This document shows, piece after piece, positions 37,350-46,092 of a DNA stretch of 64,000 nt (positions are counted from its first letter, which is position 1; each line of letters opens with the position of its first letter). The stretch is taken from assembly GCA_003279455.1 (NCBI GenBank), contig QCHU01000001.1, positions 62,001-126,000 of the forward strand. Direction: 5' to 3'. The notes beneath the pieces are model-generated. The model saw nothing but the letters and a program-made list of their open reading frames with translations. It was not told where the DNA came from and did not search any database. This DNA is from Prochlorococcus sp. AG-402-G19 (GTDB lineage: Bacteria > Cyanobacteriota > Cyanobacteriia > PCC-6307 > Cyanobiaceae). The translations under genes were made by a program, and so were the position numbers.

Positions 37350-37994
37350 GAAGTTAATCGTTGTTTGTACCTGTTTCTCATTGGATGTAAAAACTAAAGT
37401 ATTATCTTTTTTAAACCATTTTGCAAAGTCAGCTTTAATTTGTATCTGATATTTCTCTTCTCCTGATGAATTATATACATTTCTATTTAATTCACTATTA
37501 TCTATATTCAGTAAGCCATAACCAATGTTATAGAATCCATTAGATGCATTTATCTTAGTATTATCTAAATTAATATTAACTTCATTATTTATATCAATAA
37601 CAGAAGTATTTAAATCCCAATCAAATGAATTTGTAGTGATATAGTAATCCTGATTGTTAGGAAATGATATGTTTACATTGTTAAAAACTCTAATAGAGTT
37701 AGTTAAATTGTTGAGAATAGAATTTCCAGATTTTACTTTAAAGTCTTGACCATTCTTATTAAATATCTCAATTGAGCTTTCAATAATCTCTAAATTATTA
37801 CTTTTTGGATCAATTATTGCTTTAGGACTAACGATTCTTAAGCTAGTTTGATTATTAGGGTTTTCTTGAAGTAGTTCGAAATTATTAATATAACTTTTAT
37901 CATCTAACTGAGAATTCAATTTGTTAGATTTTTGACATCCTAATAGTGGTAATATAGTAATTATTAATACAAAATAGACCTGTAAATATTTCAC
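37335..37994 (-). CDS. LptC/YrbK-like lipoprotein
   Basis: The 219-residue protein begins with a lipoprotein signal: basic start, hydrophobic YFVLIITILPLLGCQ and lipobox LLGC. The rest is beta-rich with Asn- and Ile-rich repeats, as in LptC, which receives lipopolysaccharide from the inner-membrane LptBFG complex. Sequence similarity to LptC is general rather than motif-based, so another outer-envelope lipoprotein remains possible. Its ATG overlaps the metG stop by one base, so it is co-transcribed with metG. Confidence 0.72.
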   Translation of the reverse strand: MKYLQVYFVLIITILPLLGCQKSNKLNSQLDDKSYINNFELLQENPNNQTSLRIVSPKAIIDPKSNNLEIIESSIEIFNKNGQDFKVKSGNSILNNLTNSIRVFNNVNISFPNNQDYYITTNSFDWDLNTSVIDINNEVNINLDNTKINASNGFYNIGYGLLNIDNSELNRNVYNSSGEEKYQIQIKADFAKWFKKDNTLVFTSNEKQVQTTINFLITE

Positions 37995-39544
37995 TAGATA
38001 GAATTCTCATTAAATTCAATTTTATCCATTACAGGACGTGGCTCTTCTAGGCCATTATCTGGATCTAACAAACCCCAATGTAAGGATTTTTGAAAATTGA
38101 TAGATGAAGAATCAATCTTTAATTGATTTAATATTCTAATACTTAAATCTGGTACAAACGGATTTAGCAATAATCCAATAATTCGACAAGTTTCTAGTAC
38201 AGAATATATATCAAGAGCAACTATTTCTTTTTTTGTTATATCTTTAATTAGTTTCCATGGAGCACGATCATTTAAATAGAGATTTGCTTTATTAGCAAGA
38301 TCAATAATAGCATTTGCAGAGTTTCTAAAATTACTATCATTAAATGATTTTATATATTCATTTATTTTAATCTCTGAATGAAGCTTAAGAGAAGATTCAG
38401 TTAATAAAGACTTATCAATTGGAATTTTATCATTAAACCACTTTTTAGACATTGTAATTGTTCTGTTTAACAAATTACCAATAGTATTACTTAAATCACT
38501 ATTAACAATATCGACAAATCTTTTCATTTGAAAATCACCATCTTCTCCAAATTCAATATCTCTTAAAAGATACCATCTCATTGCATCTATCCCCCCATAT
38601 TCCAAGAGTTCAATGGGGTCAAGTACGTTGCCTAATGATTTACCCATTTTTTGACCTTCTCGTGTTAAGAAGCCGTGTCCAAAAACACTTGCCGGTGTTT
38701 TCATGCCAGCAGAAAGTAGCATTGCAGGCCAATAAACTGCATGAAACCTGAGTATATCTTTACCAATTACATGTATATTTGCGGGCCAATTACATAAGGA
38801 ATCATCGGTGAGTTCAGGGCAGCTTTGATCGCGAAGTGAGCCACTAACATATCCTAATAAAGCATCGAACCATACATAAAAAGTGTGATCCTTGTTTTCA
38901 GGAACATTAATACCCCATTTTAAATTTATTCTAGAAATCGAGAAATCCCTTAAACCTTTGGAGACAAAATTAACAATTTCATTCTTTCTACTTTTAGGAG
39001 AAATAAAACCATCTACTTGAATTAATTTCTCAATTTGATCTTGATATTTTGATAATCTAAAAAATAAATTCTCTTCATCTCTCCATTCTAATTCCTTTTT
39101 ATGAATTGAACAGATTGGGCTTTTATCATTATCTTCTATATCCTTATATTCTTCACATCCAACGCAATACCAACCACTTTGCCTACCCATATAAACATCA
39201 TCAGATTCAAGTACTCTGGAATAAAACTGATGAACTATAGATGTGTGTTCTTCAGAAGATGTTCTTACAAAACGATCATAACTAATATTTAATTTATCCC
39301 ATAAATACTTATACTTTTCTGTAATTTCATCACAATGTAGTTGTGGTTGGAGGTTTTTACTTACAGCGGTTCTCTCAATTTTTTGACCATGTTCGTCAAC
39401 ACCAGTAAGAAAAAGGACTGTATTTCCACTTAGTCTTTGAAATCGAGCAATTGCATCACAAGCGATTGTTGTATAAGAACTACCTAGATGAGGCTTGTCA
39501 TTAACATAATATAGTGGTGTTGTAATTGTGTATTTCATATTCAT
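37994..39544 (-). CDS. metG: Methionyl-tRNA synthetase
   Basis: MetRS charges tRNA-Met; a tRNA-Met gene lies 7 kb to the left. The 516-residue protein has the class I signature TTPLYYVNDKPHLGSSY near residue 8. It also has a zinc knuckle-like CVGCEEY...CSIH and the KMSKS loop as KMGKS in GQKMGKSLGN at about residue 300. The C-terminal EMAP-like dimerisation domain is absent, as in other short bacterial MetRS. It is followed directly by the lptC-like gene (1-bp overlap) and lies downstream of the zam-like gene on the same strand. Confidence 0.96.
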   Translation of the reverse strand: MNMKYTITTPLYYVNDKPHLGSSYTTIACDAIARFQRLSGNTVLFLTGVDEHGQKIERTAVSKNLQPQLHCDEITEKYKYLWDKLNISYDRFVRTSSEEHTSIVHQFYSRVLESDDVYMGRQSGWYCVGCEEYKDIEDNDKSPICSIHKKELEWRDEENLFFRLSKYQDQIEKLIQVDGFISPKSRKNEIVNFVSKGLRDFSISRINLKWGINVPENKDHTFYVWFDALLGYVSGSLRDQSCPELTDDSLCNWPANIHVIGKDILRFHAVYWPAMLLSAGMKTPASVFGHGFLTREGQKMGKSLGNVLDPIELLEYGGIDAMRWYLLRDIEFGEDGDFQMKRFVDIVNSDLSNTIGNLLNRTITMSKKWFNDKIPIDKSLLTESSLKLHSEIKINEYIKSFNDSNFRNSANAIIDLANKANLYLNDRAPWKLIKDITKKEIVALDIYSVLETCRIIGLLLNPFVPDLSIRILNQLKIDSSSINFQKSLHWGLLDPDNGLEEPRPVMDKIEFNENSI

Positions 39545-39608
39545 AATATATTCTGACTATTATATTGTATTTTTAAAACTTTTGCATACATGCGATTATC
39601 GTTTATAT

Positions 39609-40886
39609 TTATGATGAAATTAATTCAAAATAAATTATATCATTATTATTATTAACTATATACTTAACGTTAAAGCTTCCACCGATATTTAAATTTTTTT
39701 GTGTGTGTAGGTTACATATAGTAGAAAAATAGTATTCTTTAAAGTATAAAATACAAATATTTTTATATCTGTTAATCCAATTCAGCAATATTACATTATA
39801 TTCCTTAAATGAGTTATTTTCAAACCATTTAATTAGGAAATATTTTTGATCTTCTCTATATCTCATTATATTTTCTCTTCCTTGATTATTAATCTTATGA
39901 ATTATTTTTTCAACTTCTTCTTTAGATATAAGATCTTTATTATTGAGATATCTATTTAATTGGAAGTTAACTAACAAATCAGCATATCTTCTAATCGGTG
40001 AGGTTGCATGTAAATAAGATGTTAATCCTAAACTGGAGTGTGGCATTGGATTTATAGAATAATATGACTTACCCATTGTTTTCTTCAGTAAAAAATTATA
40101 TAAAACTTTATTATCCAAACCTTGTATATTGTCTTTATTAACTTTCTCAAAACGTTGTTGAACCCTATACGGAACTGGTATTCCGTTGATGTTACAAAAA
40201 TCTGAAATCAAATTTCCATACAAGATCATAGCTTCACTTATTAGTTGTCTCGATAACGTTGGATCAATTATCTTAAGGGTTGGAATATTATCTTCTACAA
40301 AAATCTTTCCATATGATTCTAATATTTCCATAGCACCAGAATTCTTTCTCCAAAATTTTCTACCTTGTAAAATCGTAGAAATAATACTTAAATCTTCTTC
40401 TTCTTTTGGCGCATAATCAATAAGTTCATCGGCTTCTATATAATTTAACCTGAAGTCTACTTTAATTATACTATTAACTATTTCTGTAGAGCTAACACTG
40501 CCGTCTTTATTAAGAATAACACCTAAGCTTAATGCTTCTCTCTTTTCTTTATCACTTAGACTAAACACTTCATTAATTAAAATTTCAGGAAACATGTAGT
40601 AAGTATTAGTTGATAAATATACAGTTGAAATTAGCTTTCTTGCATTCTTATCAATAGCTGATTGATATTCAAAATAAGAAGTTGGGGAGGCAATATGAAT
40701 CCATATCTTGTACTGACAAGGTTTTCTTTCTAAGGAAATAGCATCATCTATTTCAAAAGTCTGTGAATCATCAATTGAATAAGTCTTTAGATGTGTAAGG
40801 TCTTTAACAAATGGATTAATATTATTTGTTTGTTTAAATCTAGAAATTATATCTTTAACTTCATTATTTAATTTTTTATTGCACAT
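39609..40886 (-). CDS. zam: Minimal RNB-family exoribonuclease (Zam-like)
   Basis: This 425-residue RNase II-family protein is nearly reduced to the catalytic RNB domain. The metal-binding Asp cluster is intact in DDSQTFEIDDAIS at about residues 38-50, and the RNA-gripping motif SPIRRYADLL is at about 294. Cold-shock domains are missing at the N-terminus; the last 65 residues may form one OB fold. Picocyanobacterial genomes carry a homologue annotated Zam (acetazolamide resistance) between metG and rpsR, which is the arrangement here. It contrasts with the RNB protein at 21.3-23.6 kb, which has the RNA-binding domains but not the active site. Confidence 0.88.
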   Translation of the reverse strand: MCNKKLNNEVKDIISRFKQTNNINPFVKDLTHLKTYSIDDSQTFEIDDAISLERKPCQYKIWIHIASPTSYFEYQSAIDKNARKLISTVYLSTNTYYMFPEILINEVFSLSDKEKREALSLGVILNKDGSVSSTEIVNSIIKVDFRLNYIEADELIDYAPKEEEDLSIISTILQGRKFWRKNSGAMEILESYGKIFVEDNIPTLKIIDPTLSRQLISEAMILYGNLISDFCNINGIPVPYRVQQRFEKVNKDNIQGLDNKVLYNFLLKKTMGKSYYSINPMPHSSLGLTSYLHATSPIRRYADLLVNFQLNRYLNNKDLISKEEVEKIIHKINNQGRENIMRYREDQKYFLIKWFENNSFKEYNVILLNWINRYKNICILYFKEYYFSTICNLHTQKNLNIGGSFNVKYIVNNNNDIIYFELISS

Positions 40887-40909
40887 TCTATTTTTAATAG
40901 AATATTATC

Positions 40910-41131
40910 CTATCCTTCTGGATTAACAAAGGGGAGCAAGGCAATAATTCTTGCTCTTTTAACTGCTGTAGTTAAATCTCTTTGTTGCTTAGCTGTTAAT
41001 CCTGTAAGCCTTCTAGGTAAAATTTTACCTCTATCTGTAATAAATTTCTTTAATAATTCTACGTCCTTATAGTCAATAGGATCACCAGGTTTTATAGGAG
41101 AGAGTTTTTGTTTAAATAGTGAATTAGTCAT
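40910..41131 (-). CDS. rpsR: 30S ribosomal protein S18
   Basis: The 73-residue protein shows the S18 core: [20 protein letters not shown], then [20 protein letters not shown] and [10 protein letters not shown]. It contacts S6 in the small-subunit platform. It lies 27 bp downstream of rpmG on the same strand, the usual cyanobacterial and plastid pairing (rpl33-rps18), and 23 bp upstream of zam. Confidence 0.97.
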   Translation of the reverse strand: MTNSLFKQKLSPIKPGDPIDYKDVELLKKFITDRGKILPRRLTGLTAKQQRDLTTAVKRARIIALLPFVNPEG

Positions 41132-41158
41132 TTTTAGAAAGTGTATAAAAGGAAATGA

Positions 41159-41356
41159 TTATTTGATTTCTCTATGGATAGTCATCTTATTTAATTCAGG
41201 ACAGAATTTTTTAAGTTCTAGTCTCTCAGTAGTGTTTCTACGATTTTTTTCTGTGGTGTATCTAGATACTCCTGCTGAACGCTTTTCTGAGCTAGGTACC
41301 GATCTAGACTCAGTACATTCTAAAGTAACCACTATTCTGGTACCTTTTTTAGCCAT
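41159..41356 (-). CDS. rpmG: 50S ribosomal protein L33
   Basis: The 65-residue protein begins [20 protein letters not shown] and ends [19 protein letters not shown], both typical of cyanobacterial L33. Only single cysteines remain at the two former CxxC positions, so it is a zinc-free form. It heads the rpmG-rpsR unit and is divergent from pheT, with a 116-bp gap that must hold both promoters. The plus-strand ORF 41163-41360 is its shadow. Confidence 0.97.
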   Translation of the reverse strand: MAKKGTRIVVTLECTESRSVPSSEKRSAGVSRYTTEKNRRNTTERLELKKFCPELNKMTIHREIK

Positions 41357-41472
41357 ATGATCTTAGCTCAGCTTTTGTGAGTCTAGGGAACAAAGTACAA
41401 TCTTACTAGGCTAAGCACCCTTTTTTATAAATTCATTTGAGCACCTATGTTTAACTCCTGTCAGAGCAAATC

Positions 41473-43947
41473 ATGAAGGTATCAGTTTCCTGGCTAAAAG
41501 ATCTTGTCGAATTTAAGAATGATATTGATGAATTGGCTGAAAAGCTTTCGATGACTGGTTTTGAAGTTGAATCATTAGAAGATTTATCAGAGCAAGCTAA
41601 GAATGTTGTTATTGGTTTTGTTGATGAAATAAAACCACATCCAAATGCCGATAAACTCAAAGTCTGTTCTGTAGATGTTGGTTTACCCAAAAAGCTAAGT
41701 ATTGTTTGTGGAGCACCAAATGTAAAAGCCGGATATCATGTCCTTGTAGCGAAGGTTGGAGCTTATTTATCTTCAAAGTCATTAAACATAAAACTTTCTA
41801 GTTTAAGAGGCGTAGAAAGTGAAGGCATGATTTGTTCATTGAATGAATTAGGGATTGAAACTAGTAATGAAGGTATAGAAATTCTTGAAGAGAATGAAAC
41901 AACTATCCCTCCAATTGGTTCAAATGCTGTCGATTATCTTGGTTTGAATGACACAGTAATTGAATTAGCTATTACTGCTAACAGACCTGATGGTATGTCG
42001 ATGGTTGGGATAGCAAGAGAAATATCAATAATAACAAATTCAAAATTAACATTACCAACTTTAAATTTCAATAATGACTTTGAAAAGTTTGAACCAAATA
42101 TAATTGACAAAGAAACGATCGGAATAGACTGTATTTACTCACTCACATTTATAGATAATATAGACAATACTGGAAAGACAAATAAATCTATTTTTAATAA
42201 ATTAAGTTCATTAAGTCAAAATTGTATAAACCCAGTTGTAGACATAACTAATTATTTAATGCTTGAACAAGGCCAGCCTCTACATGCCTTTGATGCAGAT
42301 CTATTAGATAACATAATTGGTAGAAAAGTTATGCCAAATGATTTTGGTATTAGAAATGGCAAATCAGGCGAAACATTTGTGGCACTCGACAAAAAAGAAT
42401 ATAAATTAAATGAAAATATAAAGGTAATTACATGCGATGATTTTCCAATTGCAATAGCTGGCGTTATCGGTGGAAATAATAGTTCCGTAAGCTCTAAAAC
42501 TAAAAGAATTTGGCTGGAAGCAGCTGTTTTTACTCCTACATCAATTAGAAATAGTAGCAGAGAGATAGGGCTTAGAACAGATGCAAGTAGTAGGTACGAA
42601 AAGGGTATATCAGCTAACATGACAATAGCAGTCTCAAAAAGAGCTAGTGAACTTATCTCGTTAGAATTAGGAGGTAATATTAAATCTAGTTATGTTAATA
42701 ATAAATTTATTAAAAGAGATATTAGGGTCAATCTTAGAATGAAGAAAATAAACAGTATTCTAGGTAAATTGAGTCTCAAAGATAATAGTAAAATTCATAT
42801 ATCTTCTAATACACTGCGTCATCTTAATAAGGATGATGTTGAACCTCTACTAAAAAAACTTGGTTGCCTACTTACTTCAAATTCTGATGGTTGGAATATA
42901 GAAATTCCTCCCTACAGATCATCTGATTTAATAAGAGAGATAGATTTAATAGAAGAGATAGCAAGATTAATTGGATATGATAATTTTGATTCAAATATGC
43001 CTAATCCTCTTGAGCCAGGAGTACTAACACCTGCCAATTTGGTCGAAAGACGATTACGAAATTCCTTTATCAATAATGGTTTTCAAGAGGTAGTTTCTTC
43101 ATCACTTGTTGGTCCTGATAATACTGATGAAAGTCCTGTAATAATCAAAAATCCATTACTATCAGAGACAAGTAGATTAAGAACAAATGTATGGGATGAA
43201 CATCTTAAAATTCTTCAGAGGAATGTATCATTTGGGTCTGAAGCTTGTTGGATTTTTGAAATAGCAAAGATATACAAAAAAGATAACGAAAGCTTTGTTG
43301 AAACAAATTTATTGGCAGGCTCATTAACTGGCAATAAGCGAGTTAGCAAGTGGGGAAAAGCATCAAAACAAATAGCGTTAGATTATTTTGAAGCAAGAGG
43401 AAAACTAAAACAATCTCTTGAGGTTATAGGAATTGAAACTGTTGATAAGCAACTTACCGACAAAGATTTCATGCATCCGGGTCGAACTTCTGAATTGTTT
43501 GTTGAAGGAAAAAGTATCGGATACTTTGGACAAATACACCCTATTCTTTCTGAGAAATATGATCTAATTAATGAAACTTACTTATTTAACCTGGACTTTG
43601 ATTCTTTAATTAAAGCAGCTACAAGAAAAACTAATTGGACAAGAATTTATAAGGATTACCCCACTGTCCCATACATGGAAAGGGACATTGCACTTATTCA
43701 TTCAAAAAAATATAGTTCATTAGAAATAATCAACCTAATAAAAAAATCTGGAAGACCACTTTTAGAGAAAGTGGAATTGATAGACCGCTACGAAGGATCT
43801 TCTATTCCAGAGGATTCAGTTAGCCAGGCTTTTAGAATAAAATATAGAGATCCAAAGAAAACACTAGTAGAAGAAGATATAAATCCAATACACGAAAAAA
43901 TAAGGAAAGCCCTTAAAGAAAAAATAAAAGCGGAACTCAGAAGCTAG
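41473..43947 (+). CDS. pheT: Phenylalanyl-tRNA synthetase beta subunit
   Basis: PheT pairs with PheS (elsewhere) to charge tRNA-Phe. The 824-residue protein shows the N-terminal tRNA-binding OB domain (PHPNADKLKVCSVDVG, about 56-71). It then has the B3/B4 editing region with DITNYLMLEQGQPLHAFD and the B5 region with EIPPYRSSDLIREIDLIEEI. The C-terminal anticodon-binding domain ends in the AFRIKYRDPKKTLVEEDI region. All domains are in order and full length. It is divergent from rpmG. The structured spacer lies downstream. Confidence 0.97.
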   Translation: MKVSVSWLKDLVEFKNDIDELAEKLSMTGFEVESLEDLSEQAKNVVIGFVDEIKPHPNADKLKVCSVDVGLPKKLSIVCGAPNVKAGYHVLVAKVGAYLSSKSLNIKLSSLRGVESEGMICSLNELGIETSNEGIEILEENETTIPPIGSNAVDYLGLNDTVIELAITANRPDGMSMVGIAREISIITNSKLTLPTLNFNNDFEKFEPNIIDKETIGIDCIYSLTFIDNIDNTGKTNKSIFNKLSSLSQNCINPVVDITNYLMLEQGQPLHAFDADLLDNIIGRKVMPNDFGIRNGKSGETFVALDKKEYKLNENIKVITCDDFPIAIAGVIGGNNSSVSSKTKRIWLEAAVFTPTSIRNSSREIGLRTDASSRYEKGISANMTIAVSKRASELISLELGGNIKSSYVNNKFIKRDIRVNLRMKKINSILGKLSLKDNSKIHISSNTLRHLNKDDVEPLLKKLGCLLTSNSDGWNIEIPPYRSSDLIREIDLIEEIARLIGYDNFDSNMPNPLEPGVLTPANLVERRLRNSFINNGFQEVVSSSLVGPDNTDESPVIIKNPLLSETSRLRTNVWDEHLKILQRNVSFGSEACWIFEIAKIYKKDNESFVETNLLAGSLTGNKRVSKWGKASKQIALDYFEARGKLKQSLEVIGIETVDKQLTDKDFMHPGRTSELFVEGKSIGYFGQIHPILSEKYDLINETYLFNLDFDSLIKAATRKTNWTRIYKDYPTVPYMERDIALIHSKKYSSLEIINLIKKSGRPLLEKVELIDRYEGSSIPEDSVSQAFRIKYRDPKKTLVEEDINPIHEKIRKALKEKIKAELRS

Positions 43948-43970
43948 TCTCATTAGTCTATTATTTGTCT

Positions 43971-43998
43971 AAAAAATAGTCCAAAGAAGAGACTATTT
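43971..43998 (-). terminator. Minus-strand rho-independent terminator
   Basis: On the minus strand, AAATAGTC and GACTATTT form an 8-bp stem with a 9-base loop, and the second arm runs into TTTTTT. A longer imperfect pairing extends outward (TCTCT with AGA). It is correctly oriented to end a transcript coming from the right, that is from the RHH-J gene or from an RNA encoded in the 44.0-44.7 kb spacer. It lies 24 bp after the pheT stop. Confidence 0.65.
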
Positions 43999-44677
43999 AG
44001 AGACCAGCAAGACTCAAGTAAAAGCTATAAGAAGTTCTCTGAGAATCATTTCGTTATCAGGCAATCATTTATTTGATTAAAAAATAATTTATAGCTCAGA
44101 AACGTTTAAAACATATGACGACAAGAAGTTAACAAACTAAAAACACGGGAACAGTGGTCTTACAAGTCTAACAAGAGAATTAATATTGGACTCATAAAGA
44201 GTCTCGTAAAAGATTAACGAGAAATGGCTGTACTAATGTTCGACTACATTCTCTGAATACTTGAAATACAACTCCGAACATATGAAATTCTTTAGAAATT
44301 TACTAACTACGCTTTGCATAACTGTCTATAAAGCAGTTATGCAAAGCGCGAAAGCAAGTTACTCCAATGGTATGTGCTCCGGAAAATGTGATTGGACAAA
44401 TTATGGACATAGATAGACAAATGCAGCACAAAGACAAAGATTCACTGAAAAGCTCTTAGTAAAAACCCGTAATTTTCATTCATTTTAAATCGCACTAAAT
44501 GATGTCCCATACCTTTTATTTGTTTTTATACAAATCAAAATCAAACAAACGACTCGTTCAATTTAAATGCCTTGAAACTGGATAAGTTAATAAAAGATTA
44601 TAAGATTAGATCTAGAATGTCTCGCATAAGACGCATCAATAGACCAGTCATAAGACTCAACCGAGATGGTCGAGAAC
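43999..44677. other. ORF-free, hairpin-rich spacer; candidate structured RNA
   Basis: No supported frame is present in 680 bp, but the base composition is less AT-extreme than other spacers. Several inverted repeats follow each other: GACTC-ataaa-GAGTC at 44189-44203, CTCGT/ACGAG at 44203-44221, GAGAAATG with CATTCTC at 44219-44253, and the perfect 15-bp repeat at 44310-44348. A minus-strand terminator lies at the left edge. The stretch is either a long 3' untranslated region of the RHH-J gene or one or more non-coding RNAs. I do not recognise tmRNA, RNase P RNA, 6S or SRP RNA signatures here. Confidence 0.5.
44310..44348. repeat. Perfect 15-bp inverted repeat with 9-base loop
   Basis: CGCTTTGCATAACTG is followed by nine bases and then by its exact reverse complement CAGTTATGCAAAGCG. 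The arms contain 7 G/C pairs, high for this genome. No T run follows on either strand, so it is not a simple terminator. Processing site, RNA stabilising hairpin or protein-binding site are all possible. Confidence 0.8.
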
Positions 44678-45715
44678 CTAATTTTTATATAAATCTTTGA
44701 GTAACTGATAGGCCTCGTTTAATTTTCTCATATTTTCGTTTGAGCCTCCAGCATCAGGGTGATTGGAAAGAGCTTTTTCTTTATAAGCGTCTCGAATGAA
44801 TGAAAGAGTTAGAGATGATCCGGCCTTTGTTGGTAAACCCAATAACTTCAAAGCACCATGAACAGTCATAGTTGACTCAAGTGTCTGGAACGAAGTCACA
44901 TTTTGACTACGTTTGAATTTATTCACGAACCTACGAATAAGAGTGGGAATTCTATTTCTTAAGTTTTTAGTAGAAAAGGGGTCTTCGAGAGCACCCGCCA
45001 AAATAACAACATCATCAAAAGTTACTGAATCAATTTTCCATTCAGGACAATATGAATTAAGCATTTTACATGCAGCATTCAAGGTAAAAGGAATGTTTTC
45101 TGTACCATCTACATTGGGCCAGATATCTCTTGCAAACCAAATCATTGATGCCTCAATAACACTTTCAGTCGGCTTTTGCCCATAAAGATATATCCAATGT
45201 TTTTCTGCAGCGTCTTTTGCTTTTACTAAATCATCGATATTTATAGTGGTAATTGAAGTATCTTCCATATTTTTAAACGTTTTATCTCTACTCAAACTTC
45301 TTTTTAAGTTTGTCGTCTGTTTTCTAATAAAACCTGGTAATTCAATACCTGTAGATACAGTTTCCTTTTGATTGGTTTTTGAATTATTAGTTTTGAAATC
45401 ATTTACAGATACATTTTTTATTTCAATATTTTTGTTTCCTACTATGACTAGTGCTTTTTCTTCCTTTGTACTATTTTCAATTCCACGTTGAACGCTTATA
45501 GAGTCATGATTAGTATTATGAGTTAAATCTAATTGTTGGTTTTCAATTATTTCTTCATCAAAATCTTTTGGTAAAATAACTTGTAATAGTCTCTCGAAAA
45601 CTTGTCCTCTTCTCCTAAACCCCCACTCTTTACGAAGGCGATCGACGCCGTCTATTAGATCAATTGGCAAATCAATTGAAATTCTCTTAATATCCTTTTT
45701 TTCACCTTCCGTCAC
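44678..45715 (-). CDS. Ribbon-helix-helix plus J-domain fusion protein
   Basis: This 345-residue protein opens with a CopG-like ribbon-helix-helix pattern at about 8-47: a strand KRISIDLP, then helices with IDGVDRLRKEWGFRR and GQVFERLLQVIL. A polar linker (50-150) follows, then a helical middle domain (about 155-270, AEKHWIYLYGQKPTESVIEA). A C-terminal J-domain ends it, with the HPD signature in EKALSNHPDAGGSNENMRKL (HPD near 318-320). J-domains stimulate Hsp70 (DnaK); the RHH part suggests DNA binding or dimerisation. The combination is unusual. The gene is preceded by a 180-bp spacer and followed by the hairpin-rich spacer. Role unknown; a chaperone-linked regulator is an inference. Confidence 0.8.
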   Translation of the reverse strand: MTEGEKKDIKRISIDLPIDLIDGVDRLRKEWGFRRRGQVFERLLQVILPKDFDEEIIENQQLDLTHNTNHDSISVQRGIENSTKEEKALVIVGNKNIEIKNVSVNDFKTNNSKTNQKETVSTGIELPGFIRKQTTNLKRSLSRDKTFKNMEDTSITTINIDDLVKAKDAAEKHWIYLYGQKPTESVIEASMIWFARDIWPNVDGTENIPFTLNAACKMLNSYCPEWKIDSVTFDDVVILAGALEDPFSTKNLRNRIPTLIRRFVNKFKRSQNVTSFQTLESTMTVHGALKLLGLPTKAGSSLTLSFIRDAYKEKALSNHPDAGGSNENMRKLNEAYQLLKDLYKN

Positions 45716-45897
45716 AATATCCTTAAAACTATTTACATATTAATGGTCTTTTTATTTTCAACACACCTTTAGCTTTGAATTTATATAATTAAATAATTAT
45801 GAAATGCATATAAATTTGGAGATATTATTTAAAAACTAGGAAAGACCCACATCGATCAACATTTTAAAGTAATATTCTCAAAAATTGAATTATTTAG

Positions 45898-46077
45898 ATG
45901 AAATTCTGCACATCCTCCCAGGATTGGAGTAAAAGAAAAAAAATATTTCAAGCTAGGAAATTAAATTTTCTAGTTTCTGTTAAAGAATCGTATGAAAGAA
46001 AACTTGCAGCTATTACTGCATCCATATCAAAACTCGAGGAACAAATGAATTCAAATAGTACAAGTATAGAAAGCTAA
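45898..46077 (+). CDS. 59-residue basic protein with a C-terminal coiled helix
   Basis: This frame was below the track cut-off. The product starts MKFCTSSQDWSKRKKIFQAR and continues with a helix SYERKLAAITASISKLEEQM that has heptad-like spacing, ending in polar residues. Tryptophan, cysteine and arginine content are not what random AT-rich sequence would give. It converges on the Ap4A phosphorylase gene with 15 bp between stops. Function unknown. Confidence 0.55.
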   Translation: MKFCTSSQDWSKRKKIFQARKLNFLVSVKESYERKLAAITASISKLEEQMNSNSTSIES

Positions 46078-46092
46078 ATAACTCTGATCAAG

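Noticed and set aside
42252-42620. 122-codon minus-strand ORF inside pheT
   Set aside because: Shadow of pheT, which is continuous and conserved across this region.
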